DNA of 64,000 nt from Blasia pusilla (taxonomy: Eukaryota; Marchantiophyta; Marchantiopsida; Blasiales), in assembly GCA_050084515.1 (NCBI GenBank), contig CM114272.1:28830001-28894000 (forward strand). The letters run 5' to 3'. Both the position numbers and the translations under genes were made by a program. Shown here piece by piece: positions 24,064-34,600 of the stretch (position 1 is the stretch's first letter; the number at the start of each line of letters is the position of its first letter). The notes under the pieces are model-generated. The model was given only the letters and a program-made list of their open reading frames with translations, did no database searches and was not told the DNA's origin.

Positions 24064-25330
24064 AAGAATTTTAAAGATGTGTTGACTAAGGAGCTTCCGA
24101 TCGAGTTGCCACCACATAGGGCGGTTGATCATAAGATTGAGGTGATACCAGGATCTCAACCACCTTCAAAGGCACCATATAGGTTGAATCAAGAGGAAAT
24201 TGCTGAGTTGAAGAAATAGTTGGGTGAACTCCAAGAGAGGGGTTACATCCGAACAAGCAAGTCACCTTATGGGGCGCCCGTCCTCTTTGTCAAGAAGAAG
24301 GATGGGAAGTTGAGACTCTGTGTTGATTATCGGGCGCTGAATAAAGTGACGGTAAGGAATAACTATCCTCTACCGAGGATGGATGACCTCTTTGATCGAT
24401 TGTCGGGTGCCAAGTATTTCAGCCGGATTGACCTGAAATTAGGATATTATCAGATTCGGATTGCCGAAGCGGATGTAGAGAAGACTGCCTGTAGGACGAG
24501 ATACGGTTCGTTCGAGTTTGTAGTAATGCCTTCCGGTCTTTGTAATGCGCCTCCGACGTTTACCACTTTGATGAACTCCATCTTTCACAAGGAGACGGAT
24601 GAGTTTGTGATCATCTATATAGATGACATACTCATCTATTCGAAAACACTAGAGGAGCACGCTCGACATTTGAAGAAAAGTGTTTGAGAAACTTAGGCGA
24701 ACAAGTGTATGCGAATGCGGATAAGAGTGAGTTCGGTTTGACGAAGATCAAGTTCTTGGGGCATGTGGTTAGTGCGGATGGAGTGAGTCCAAACATGGAA
24801 AAGGTGAGCGCGATTGCCGAATGGGAACCGCCTTCCACGGTGAAGGGGATGAGAAGGTTCATGAGAGTCGCCCGTTTTACGGACATACGTGAAGAACTTT
24901 TCGGGCATAGTGAAACCTCTCACGGATTGGACCGCAAAGTTTGCCAATACTACATGGACCGAGGAAGTGGATAAATCGTTCAATCGAGTCAAAGAGATCC
25001 TCTCGCAGAACCAGATTCTGAAAGCGCCGGAGTTTGAACAACCGTTCGAGGTGCACACGGATGCTAGTGATTTCGCGATTGCAGGAATGTTGGTGCAAAA
25101 GGAGACTCAGAGCATACGAAAGCAAGAAGCGGCCCGACACCGAAAGGAGATGGCCTACTCATGAGAAAGAGTTGTTTGCGGTGGTTCATTGCTTGAGGAA
25201 GTGGCGTCACTATTTGGGACTTCACAAGACTCGAGTATTCACCGATAACATATCGCTCAAGTATTTTGAGACCCAAGATCGCGTGGACGCCAAAACAACC
25301 GGTGGCATGATACCTTGGCGTTGATGAATG
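24064..25330 (+). pseudogene. Reverse transcriptase and RNase H region, broken
   Basis: Recognisable pol sequence spread over three frames. The RT fingers and palm include [22 protein letters not shown] and the catalytic [11 protein letters not shown] (near 24,615). An in-frame TAG at 24217-24219 lies in the RT N-terminal part. Frame changes occur near 24,060, 24,680, 24,890, 25,110-25,150 and 25,320. RNase H motifs include the first catalytic Asp in VHTDASDFAI and, downstream, THEKELFAVVHCL and VFTDN. The enzyme would copy the element RNA to cDNA, but it cannot be made as one protein from this copy. No translational recoding signal would explain so many breaks. Confidence 0.9.
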
Positions 25331-25769
25331 TGGAGCTAATCCACAAGTTGGGGAAAGACAATGTCATTCCAGATGCGTTAAGTCGCAGGGATGAACACAT
25401 GCCATCGACGACACAAGTGTTGAGAGCAATGTTCCCTAATGAAACAGACTGGAAAGAAGGATTCGTGAAGGATACATGAAGGATGAGCAAGTTTAGGAGT
25501 ACCTTGGGAAGTTAAAGCGGGGCGAGAAGGTGGCCAATCTGAGTTTGAGACACGGCTTGCTAAGGTTTAAGCAGAGCAGGATCTATGTAGGCCAAGGCAA
25601 GCTACGGACCAAGGTGTTTGTGGAATGTCATGATGGACCTTTGGCGGGACACAAAGGGGAGAAATCCACTTTATTCTGTTTTGTCTAAGAGGTTCTTCCT
25701 GGCCCAACATGAAGGAAGATGTTGCTCAATATGTGAAAACATGCGTGACCGCCAAGCGAAGCGAACTGC
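25331..25769 (+). pseudogene. Integrase N-terminal zinc-finger region, broken
   Basis: Between RNase H and the open integrase frame, remnants of the HHCC zinc-binding domain are visible in more than one frame: a CHDGPLAGHKGEK histidine pair and a later KTCVTAKRSE cysteine segment. Stops and frameshifts (for example near 25,490) interrupt it. Confidence 0.7.
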
Positions 25770-26975
25770 GTGTCTTATGCGAAGAAACAAGGTTTACTTC
25801 ATCCTTTGCCAATCCCGGAGGGACCCTTGCAAAGCATTAGCATGGATTTCATTACGAGTCTTCGAACCGAGGGATACAACGCTATACTTGTGATAGTTGA
25901 TCGGTTTAGCAAGTTGGGGAGGTTTGTGCCGACGAGAGAGTCTGCGACGGCCTACACGACTTCCCGACTATTCCTGGATGGTTGGTGGCGTGCGCACGGA
26001 TTGCCTAGGAGCATTGTGTCCGATCGGGATCCGAAGTTTACCAGTGCCTTTTGGAAACATCTATTCAGGAGGTTCCGGACCAAACTCAGCTTTAGTACGG
26101 CCTTCCATCCTCAAACGGATGGGCAAACGGAAAAAGTAAACTCGGTCGTAAACCAATACTTACGGAATTACGTGAGTGCGGACCAAAGAGATTGGGCCAA
26201 GTGGTTAAGTATGGCTGAGTATTGTTACAACTCGACCAAGCATTCTGCAACCGGAGAATCTCCGTTTCTTCTGGCGTATCAAAGAGAACCAGAAGGGCCT
26301 CTTGACTTAGCTCTTTCGAAGGGCAATACATCGACACACACTCGTCAAGCAACGGCGGAATGTTTGTTAGTGGAAATGCAGGAACGACAAGAGCGAGCGA
26401 GAGAAAGTCTCGCCAAGGCTCAACTAAGGTACGTAAAGCATGCTAACAAAAGTCGGCGCCAAGTGAGTTTCCAAGTTGGGGAACAAGTGTGGTTGAGTGT
26501 TAAGAATCTCACTCTTCCGAAGGAATTGTCCGTTAAATTGTCAGCCAAGTATGATGGACCGTATGTGATCAAGGCAAAGCCGTTTGAGGATGTGTACACG
26601 TTGGAGCTGCCAAACGAGTTCAAGATTCACCCGACTTTCCATGTGTCATTATTGAAGAAGTATCTTCAAGACAATGTGCGTCCGGAACGAAGGAGGATGT
26701 TGAGACCACAACCGGTCATCAGAAATGAGGAACCAGAGTTCGAGGTTGAGACCATTCTGCGTTCTAGACGTAGGGTCACCAAGTACGAGTACTTGGTCAA
26801 GTGGAAAGGCTATCATGTGAAAGAGGCGACTTGGATTGCGGAGGCGGATCTAGAACATGCGCAAGAAGCATTGCGTGACTTCAGATGGATGAAAAAAAAG
26901 GCACGTGCGTTAGTACATGGTGAAGCAATGGACATAACTTGTGACCGGAATGCTTGGGCCGATAACCCGTTGTAA
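25770..26975 (+). CDS. Integrase core with C-terminal chromodomain
   Basis: An open frame of 401 residues. The catalytic triad is complete: Asp26 (SMDFIT), Asp85 (VSDRDPKFTS) and Glu121 (DGQTEKVN), with the exact 35-residue Asp-Glu spacing. The GPY module (KYDGPYVI, about residue 260) precedes a chromodomain at about 322-371 with YLVKWKGY and EATWIAEADL. Chromodomains of this class are thought to steer insertion toward heterochromatin marks. The frame opens within pol, so the ATG here is not a natural start; it is the 3-prime part of a polyprotein whose upstream part is broken. Confidence 0.9.
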   Translation: MSYAKKQGLLHPLPIPEGPLQSISMDFITSLRTEGYNAILVIVDRFSKLGRFVPTRESATAYTTSRLFLDGWWRAHGLPRSIVSDRDPKFTSAFWKHLFRRFRTKLSFSTAFHPQTDGQTEKVNSVVNQYLRNYVSADQRDWAKWLSMAEYCYNSTKHSATGESPFLLAYQREPEGPLDLALSKGNTSTHTRQATAECLLVEMQERQERARESLAKAQLRYVKHANKSRRQVSFQVGEQVWLSVKNLTLPKELSVKLSAKYDGPYVIKAKPFEDVYTLELPNEFKIHPTFHVSLLKKYLQDNVRPERRRMLRPQPVIRNEEPEFEVETILRSRRRVTKYEYLVKWKGYHVKEATWIAEADLEHAQEALRDFRWMKKKARALVHGEAMDITCDRNAWADNPL

Positions 26976-27594
26976 CTAGAAAGGTTTAGTTGTTGCAATA
27001 AAGAAGACATGGATTTGGAGATTCGATGCTTGTGTTGTAATTTTGAGTTTGGTTGTGCAAGGCAATGAGTAGTTCTTCATATGCTTAGGATGTAAGTCAA
27101 GGAGACCAAACAATGAGTATTTGAGGTGAGAGCTTGTATTCAGATAAGGCATCTAGATCAGGACCAAGTGTTGAAGTACTAGCATTTGGGTTCACCCTAA
27201 CGTCGGCGGGGCTGATGAGTCTGTCTTGGGGTTTGTGGTGATCTCATTCATGTTTCATGACTGAACTTAGTGACGCGCCTAGGTGGAATACAAGTGACCC
27301 AAAAGTAGTACGAGTTGGCTAGGTAGACAGGCGGTTGTTTACAAATAGTGAGTGAAGTGTTAGGTTGCAGACTTAGTGAGCTTATTTTGATAGTTAGATT
27401 AGTTCGGCAAAACTAGTCTAAGCTCATCAGAAAGATGAAGCTAATAAGTCTAAGTGCTGCAAGCGACAAACCTAAGACTTAAGCCAAAAAGAGGAATTGC
27501 GGGTTAGCTACCAGAACGCGATTCTGTGTTAAGGGGTCGGCTTCCCAGAACTTAACATCATTAAGGTTTACGTTGATGAGGACATCAACCTTCT

Positions 27595-27607
27595 AAGGAG
27601 GGGTGAG
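27595..27607 (+). other. Polypurine tract
   Basis: A purine-rich AAGGAGGGGTGAG run lies directly before the 3-prime LTR, in the position expected for the plus-strand primer. The 600 bp between pol and this tract hold no ORF. Confidence 0.7.
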
Positions 27608-28635
27608 TGTCGCGACCCTCATAACCAAACAACACCAAATACGCGCCAAGCGAAACATCAGAACTCAAAGGAACTCACGCCGCGAGGTTTGCGCTTTGGA
27701 GAGGCGTTTGGAAGAGTCTCTTGGAAAAGTCTAAGAGACGAAACGCGAACAGAGTTGTGTGTTTCATGCGTTAGTGGTCGCGACCAGAAACCTAGACCAA
27801 ACGCGAGCCGAGGCTTGAGATGAGTTGAGTCTTGGAGGTTGGTTGCCAAAGAGGTGAGAACCAGTTTGGAACACGACTAGCGTTTGGGAGAATCTGACTG
27901 TGTTTAGGACCATAACGTTGAGCTCCGAGATGCGTTCAGGACAAGTGAGGGCGCGTTGGAAAGCTGATCTCAAGACGCTTCCAACGCACCAAAGATCTCA
28001 GCAAACGCATAAGTACAGGCTGAGATATTGGCCGAAAACGATTCAGAGAGCAATCGGGTTGAGGGCCAGTGAGAGGCCAGGTGTCTTTCCTAAATGTAGG
28101 GGGCCCCCGGAGATCCCCAGAAGTACTAGTAAGGGGAGTACCTTTTCTGAGATGTCTCAGGAAACGAAACCCCACTTTGGGCGCCAAACGGCGTTTCAGA
28201 GGCACGGGATGAAACGGGAGTTTGGCGTGGAAAACCGAAACCCAAACCTGATCCAAGGGAGTGGACTTTGTACGCCACACTTGGATTCCAACCGAGATTC
28301 ACGCCGTGCGAGTCTTGGTGAGGAACTCATTGGATGTTCATCGGACGAGTTGGAACCGCTAAGCGCGAAACGCCGTTTGAGTTCCTGAACCGACAGAAGA
28401 AAGTCTGGTCCCAAGTCTTTCGAGACTTGCCCGTGTTGGAAACCGCGAAACTTGGAAGGTTGAGCTTGAAGAGAGAGTCCGAGACGAGAACTCGGAAAGT
28501 AATCCCGCTGATTGATCCAAGACCCGACTAACCGAAGTGCGTGTTTGGATGCAGATCAGCGTTGAGAGCGTGACCTACTGAACGCACGCTTCCGCAACAA
28601 ACAAATTAACGTTCAAGGAGAGTAGGCGCACGACA
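27608..28635 (+). repeat. 3-prime LTR of the gypsy element
   Basis: 1028 bp, TGTCGCGACC...GCACGACA, so the TG...CA ends are intact. It differs from the 5-prime LTR by about twenty scattered substitutions and 1-2-base indels (by eye). Confidence 0.93.
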
Positions 28636-28640
28636 GGAAT

Positions 28641-29810
28641 CCACTTTGATAAATAATGAAAGAGATAAGACATTCAAATTTGAAAATGTGTTGTTTTCCT
28701 TTATTCAAATTGCAATTGATAATACTACTCCTTTCTTAATAGATGGCAAGTAAAAGTGAGAAGAAAACTTGTACTCAATCTAAATGATGAGAGAATTATG
28801 GAAGGAATGTACTTAATTTATTTGGGGAACTCTCCCAAAGAAATCCACACAAACTGTCAAACATCTTTTTAAAATCACACATCAACTCTATACTTAAGAA
28901 CATGCAAAATCAATTGCTAAAATTTGTCATCTTAAGCAACTAGGAAGTTGTTGTCTAATGTCCACTACAATGAGTGACAAGAAACTCTTCCCACAGCTTG
29001 TTCTAGACAAAATATTAGTGGGTTATGCACACTCATGTCTTTACTAAAACTAGTTTTTAATGACGCTTTACTTATACATTGTTCCCAAATCCACCTCAAC
29101 CCCTTCATTTCTCACTATCTCAACATCCTCTATATTTCTTCCTTGTTTTTTCTGCCTTATCTACATTATTATTGGAGAGTGCCCCTTCCATTTTCAAACT
29201 TGTCTCCTTTGGACACTTGGCTCTTTCAGCCAATAGTATCGTTTGAGTTCTCAACCAATAGAAATTATAAGTTCGCTCAAAATTCAATTTAGAGCTTAAA
29301 TCATTCAATTACATAATAATGATGAGTAATTTATAATCACCCATCACTTTCTATCCCGTGCATTGCATAGGCACCAACTAGTGGTAAAGAATTCAGTTAA
29401 TTGGTTCCCTACTACACCTCATCAAAGCCCCAACCGTTCCCTAGCATACCTCACAACTGGCACCCAAACCCCTCTTCCGCTTGATGCCCCCAATTGCCTA
29501 GTTGCCCCTTCAATATCCATTACTAGATGCCCAAGGACTCTCCACTCCCCGGCGGCCTCTTTTGACACGCACAAATAGGAGTCCAAGGTGCTCCTAAGGC
29601 CAAGTCTCCCTCTTGATTCAGGTTGTGATGTGCAAACATATCGCGACACAACGTACATAGCTATCACTCATCAAACATAAAATATACTAGACTAACTCAA
29701 GCATCCACAAAACATAATCATGGAGGCAAGTCACCACCAAAATATCTCCAATAAAATAGATACCAATCATCTCACACAGTATGCAAAGAGTTGTATGGCT
29801 TTTATGCACA

Positions 29811-29864
<54 letters not shown>

Positions 29865-29899
29865 AAACCACACCCACTCTCATGGTAAGAGGATGGGGT
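28641..29899. other. Intergenic with a CT microsatellite
   Basis: No gene seen. A (CT)n run occupies about 29,815-29,861. A possible Helitron 3-prime end (CCCGTGCATTGCATAGG, then CTAG/T at 29,378-29,382) is weak, because no matching 5-prime end is obvious. Confidence 0.5.
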
Positions 29900-30181
29900 C
29901 ATGATTGCATAGAAATTGATAAATCCATTCTTAGAACGGATATGGATTGCAAGAGGTGGGACTCATACTTATAATTCATGATGGAAGGCAAGGTAAGGGC
30001 AATAAGGGTGGAGGGAGGCGAGATGGAAGGAGGAAGAAACCAAAGAGTATGGAATACAAAGGCAAGTGGAGGAATGAAAAAGAAGGGGAAGATGGGGCCC
30101 ATATGGACAAGTCCTTCCACACGACGAACATAAGTACATAGATATATTCACGAATATGGACTTTGTCCATATGCAACCGTC
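29900..30181. mobile_element. hAT-like MITE 3
   Basis: Closely related to MITE 2 in its interior (AAGAGGTGGGACTCATACTT, ATGATGGAAGGCAAGG, GACAAGTCCTTCCA). The ends are degraded: CATGATTGCA on the left and TGCAACCGTC on the right, preceded by GACTTTGTCCATA. The flanking 8-mers GATGGGGT and GATATGAT match at only five positions, consistent with an old insertion. Confidence 0.75.
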
Positions 30182-31620
30182 GATATGATAGCTCATAAGG
30201 CAAAGAGCATCATAACTCCGCCGCCTCATGGTCAAGAGGTTGAACAAGGAAAGAATGAGCTGTCAAAGCTTACTCTCCTTGAGATCTACCTCCTCTCCCC
30301 CAATCCTCCCCTTGGTCCTCTTCTAAGTCCTCCCAAAAGTCCTCTTTTAAGTGTTGGTGACTTGCATACCAAGGTTATCACTTGACTCCAAAATCCTTCA
30401 ACAATGGGTCTCCATCCATTTTCCATACCTAGAAAATCAAAGCTCTCATAAATAAAAACCTACCGAGCATAGTAAGTTCCTCATATAACCTCCAAATGGA
30501 TCCACCCAAAGGGAAAACCTATTCTAGTAGATTATCCTACTTCCCAATAAGTCATCCATGTCTTTCTTTACTCAACTAGTAAGTTATACATTTTTTAATG
30601 TAGATCTTTAAAATAATGAAAATAAAAATTTGTTTTAAAATTTAAAATTTTCTGAAAAGAAATAAAATAAATTTGAAAATATTAAGAGAAATTTTGAAAA
30701 TGGGATAAAAATATAAGAATGCATGATAATTTATGGAAATATCACAAATTATTGAATTTTTGAATATCTTTTTAGTTTTGTAACTTTTCTTTTGAAATGG
30801 AATTTCCCTACCCAATCATGGTAAATTTTTTACATTTTTAAATTTTAAGGGAATTAAAAACTTCGGATGAATGAATTCTGATGACTTTTATAAGAATAGA
30901 ATCCCTCTAAATTTCTTGGAGAAATATTTCTTTAAAATGAAGAGAAAAAAATTTGAAAAAAATTAATTTGAACCTATGCTCCTAAAAGACCTAAAATTAA
31001 AAATGTAAATACCCTCCCTTGTCATCCACCCTAAGGCTCTCTTCTCTTGAGTTAAAGACCCCTTTTGTTTTAAAAGGTTTTTTCTTTAAAGGTGTAAACT
31101 TTACCTTATACCTTTGGAGACTCCTTGAGTCCTCCAAGTCCTCCTTGAGTCCTCCAAGTCCTCTTGTAAGTCCATCCTCTTATTCATATATAGAATTTAG
31201 GAAAAAAATATTTAAAAGTGGCTTGGATTTTAGGGTTCTCTTCATGGCATACATAAAGTTCAATTCATCCATTGTGTTAGAGAGAATTGCTTAGCTTTTC
31301 ACAAAAAGAAAGGGAGGTGCTAAATGTGTATACCATAAGGCAGTATGGTTTTTTTATGCAAATCTATGTTATTACGGGAGAGTGTGAAAATATTACGGGT
31401 AGAAATCTTTTATAAATTTGTGTGTAGCATGATTAAACTAAAGAAAAAACTCTTTTTCAAACATTTTTTTATTTTGAAGAGTTGAAAAAAAATGCTTTCT
31501 TACTTACGGTGGGTATGAATCTTAACCCTTTTGATTTATAGTCTTTGATTGAGGCCTGCTCCATCGGACAACATACGGAGAGACGAAAAAAATCAATTTT
31601 CATGACTACTGCCTAATTTC
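30182..31620. other. AT-rich intergenic, no gene seen
   Basis: Stops in all frames. A 20-bp unit (CTCCTTGAGTCCTCCAAGTC) is repeated exactly in tandem at 31121-31140 and 31141-31160. Confidence 0.5.
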
Positions 31621-34600
31621 AAAACTGATTACTATATATGAGTCCTCGGAGGAAGTGATCCTCACAAGGCGGTACTCATTAAGTATGTCACTCCCGGACG
31701 CAACCCTTCCGTCGATCTTTCAACATGGTTATGTCTGTCCAAGCACGCGATGCTTACACCGGTCATTTCAACATGACGCAACCCCATGGGCTTGAAAGAG
31801 TTCAGTTCCAGTGAGGTTTGAGGTCTCTGTACGGGAAGTAGACACGGCTATAACGTGAGCGGAGTTTTCGTTCGCTGCGAAAGGCCAAGACAGATTCTTT
31901 TCATTTCACGACGAAGTTGGAAACTTGTGGTTCCAGGTACGGTTTGACTGTTCACGGTCATGTGCACACCGTGACGACATGAGCGGAGTTCTGTTTCGTC
32001 GCGAGAAACGAAGGCGTAGAGATTTTTCACTACAAAGATCGGGTACAGATGTATTGACACCTTCACGGCAACGCTCATGGTCACAACACTCCCATGAGAG
32101 ATGAATATCTGAAAATTTCCGTCAGGTCGGGCCGACGATTATATCTGGTTTTGTCGCGCCTACGTGCCTTGTTCGAGAGGGATCACATGCTCTGCAAGTG
32201 AATTGGAGTTCGAACACCATGCTTTCGGAGGGAGAAAGATTGATGTTGAAAGCCTTGAAAGAAGATAGATTTGATTGCAGATCAAATCGATGCATCTTTC
32301 GCTCGACAACGCTATATATTACGATGATTGACGAGATAGTGAGGTCCTCAGTCTAATTGTCGACGAAAGTCAGACAACACAGCGCTCGAATATCTCACAA
32401 CAGATTCGTCAGGAATCTCGAGTCAGATAGGCATCTGTATCCGATCTATGGTCTACTTGACCGTGAAAATATGTAGATATCAACATTTGTGTTCCTGTAC
32501 GAGCGTCTCAGTGGATGAATACCACTCACGATCATCAATTGTACATCTTTCGATTTTCCGGTCGTAGCTTGTTCATCCAGTACTGAGAGGAAGCTCTATC
32601 AACATAGATCTCAAAGCGGATCGAGCTCCTTAGCTTTCCTCGTACCTGATGTCAATCTACGGTTGGATGAGGATACACATAACGAGAGAAAATATTAAAA
32701 AAGACAGCGATCTTGGTATTTCAGTCCATTTTCTTTCTGGATGATTGCTAGTTCATAATCGCAACGAGCGTTCACTTCATAATCTAACCAAGGATTCTTC
32801 ACTACCACGCCATGACAAGTCCGTCTATAAAAGGTCATGCATATGGATCTCAGGGTCGATTCTAATTCACTGAGAGTTCCGGGGACTTTTAACTTGTGGG
32901 TAGGTCAAACCCCCTGGAGCTCTAAGTTCGTTACCGGTACTCAAATCTCTTACATTTTATTTTTTCTTCCTTACTGCAGAAACCAAGCTTCAATTTCCAA
33001 TAGTTCCCATATTTGTCGACCTTCTTTCCAGACGCCATGAAGTTTCAACTCGGCCGTTCTTTATTCTTTTCCCAGTTTTCTCCACAATGTAAACAGATAA
33101 CGTACAGAGATACCCTGAAATAAAGAGATCAAATCATTTCCTTTCAGAAGTGTCCCACAATATTAGCCAAGGGATTAAATAAGCATCATTCATTCAGCCC
33201 CTGGGCCAGGCCTAAACGAATATGTAGGTGGCGTGAGAGAACTTTCTGCCCCCCTTACAAATCTGGTCTTGTTAGCTTCCCCGGCGTCTTTTAATGGAGA
33301 GACAATGACATAATTCTATTTGCCCTACTTTCCGTGACAGGCCCTCAGAGATCCGCGTTCTTCCAGTCGGCATGGTGTGTAGCTTGGAACCCCATGGAGT
33401 CAAACTCAGAACACGGCTCCAGTCCAGCGAAGCATGAAGCGAGTGTGGAACGAACTGGTGGTACGACTGCATCATGGAAAAACCGACGTACTGAGACGGA
33501 GAAACCGCGCGATATAGACTTTGCCAGCCATTCGATCTGCTTGGGCTACTATTGGTTCGTACTGACTTCAAAGTAAAGCGACCAGACCGGACCTCCCTCC
33601 GTCGACTGTACTGGAGTGGAATTCAGTACCTCAAGCAGCGATTGGATGGTAGCAGATTGCTTCCAGATCGGATCTCACTGTTGTTCTTTCCTGCTTGCCA
33701 TTCAAGTTAACCCCCAAACCCACGCGTTTCTCTTTCCAGCCCCGCAGATTTCTTGGTAGTGCGCAGATGGAGACGTAATGCTCTCGCTGTTCGTTGATGT
33801 GCGACCTGTTTTGTAAAACATTCGTCTCTACAAACTCGAGAAGATCTCTTTCCGTCGATCGTGAACATGAATACCACACGCTTCCTGCAGCTGTGCAACA
33901 CGTTCACGCCGTACTACGATGGTGATGATGCATTTTAGATCCAAACTAAAATTTCGACACCTCCAGCTTGATCTGCAATCCTAGTTGTTCTCCTCCAGAC
34001 GTGCCATGCCGACTCCACAACGACTTCGACAAGAGAGAGGAGACTGCCCGCCCGTCATAATATCGGAGAAAAGCAAAAATCACAAGTGACAGAGCTACCA
34101 TGCAGAAGGAGAGTAGCTTTATTTCAAATTTGGGATGTGCGAGGGAGTAAATTTCTTTTTTTAATGAGGAGTGGAGTCGATGAGAATCCATCACACGGAC
34201 GAAGGACGCCAGAATGCCGATCGAAACGTATAGAGAGATACAAGAGGAGCTCTTATTCTTATTTCATATTGTTTCTTGGACAGTTCTTTTTAATTTTGAA
34301 ATAGAGAACGAATTTTATGGATTGAATGCAGTTTGAAAAGTGAGAAACTACACTTATTTTATTTTTTAAAGAGAACGAGTTTCACTGATGGAATGAAAAA
34401 CTACATTTAATTATAAGTTAGAAAATTCAGAGGGTAGTTTTAGGGTTTAGGAGGTCGACCTGCACGGAGAGGAGCAATCAATGATATGGAAAGGACTAGC
34501 AAGAAGGGTGCTGGATGTTTAAAACGCCATAGCTCGTCATCAGCTGCATATGAATTCGAGAAAAATTAACAATTTCATGCACCTTCACTAAAGAAGTGAC

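Larger units (their letters stand above)
21205..28635 (+). mobile_element. Ty3/gypsy chromodomain retrotransposon, nearly complete
   Basis: A 7.4-kb element with two ~1.03-kb LTRs, an initiator-Met primer-binding site, gag with a CCHC knuckle, protease, reverse transcriptase, RNase H, integrase and a C-terminal chromodomain, followed by a purine-rich tract. Domain order RT-RH-IN identifies Ty3/gypsy and the chromodomain places it among chromoviruses. The 5-bp flanks GTAAT (21200-21204) and GGAAT (28636-28640) differ at one base and fit a target duplication. The LTRs differ by only a few percent, so the insertion is fairly recent. The pol middle is broken by stops and frameshifts, so this copy is not autonomous. 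Confidence 0.95.

Noticed and set aside
29351-29382. Helitron 3-prime end (CCCGTGCATTGCATAGG then CTAG/T)
   Set aside because: The stem is weak and no TCTATATTAT-type 5-prime end is visible at a sensible distance.
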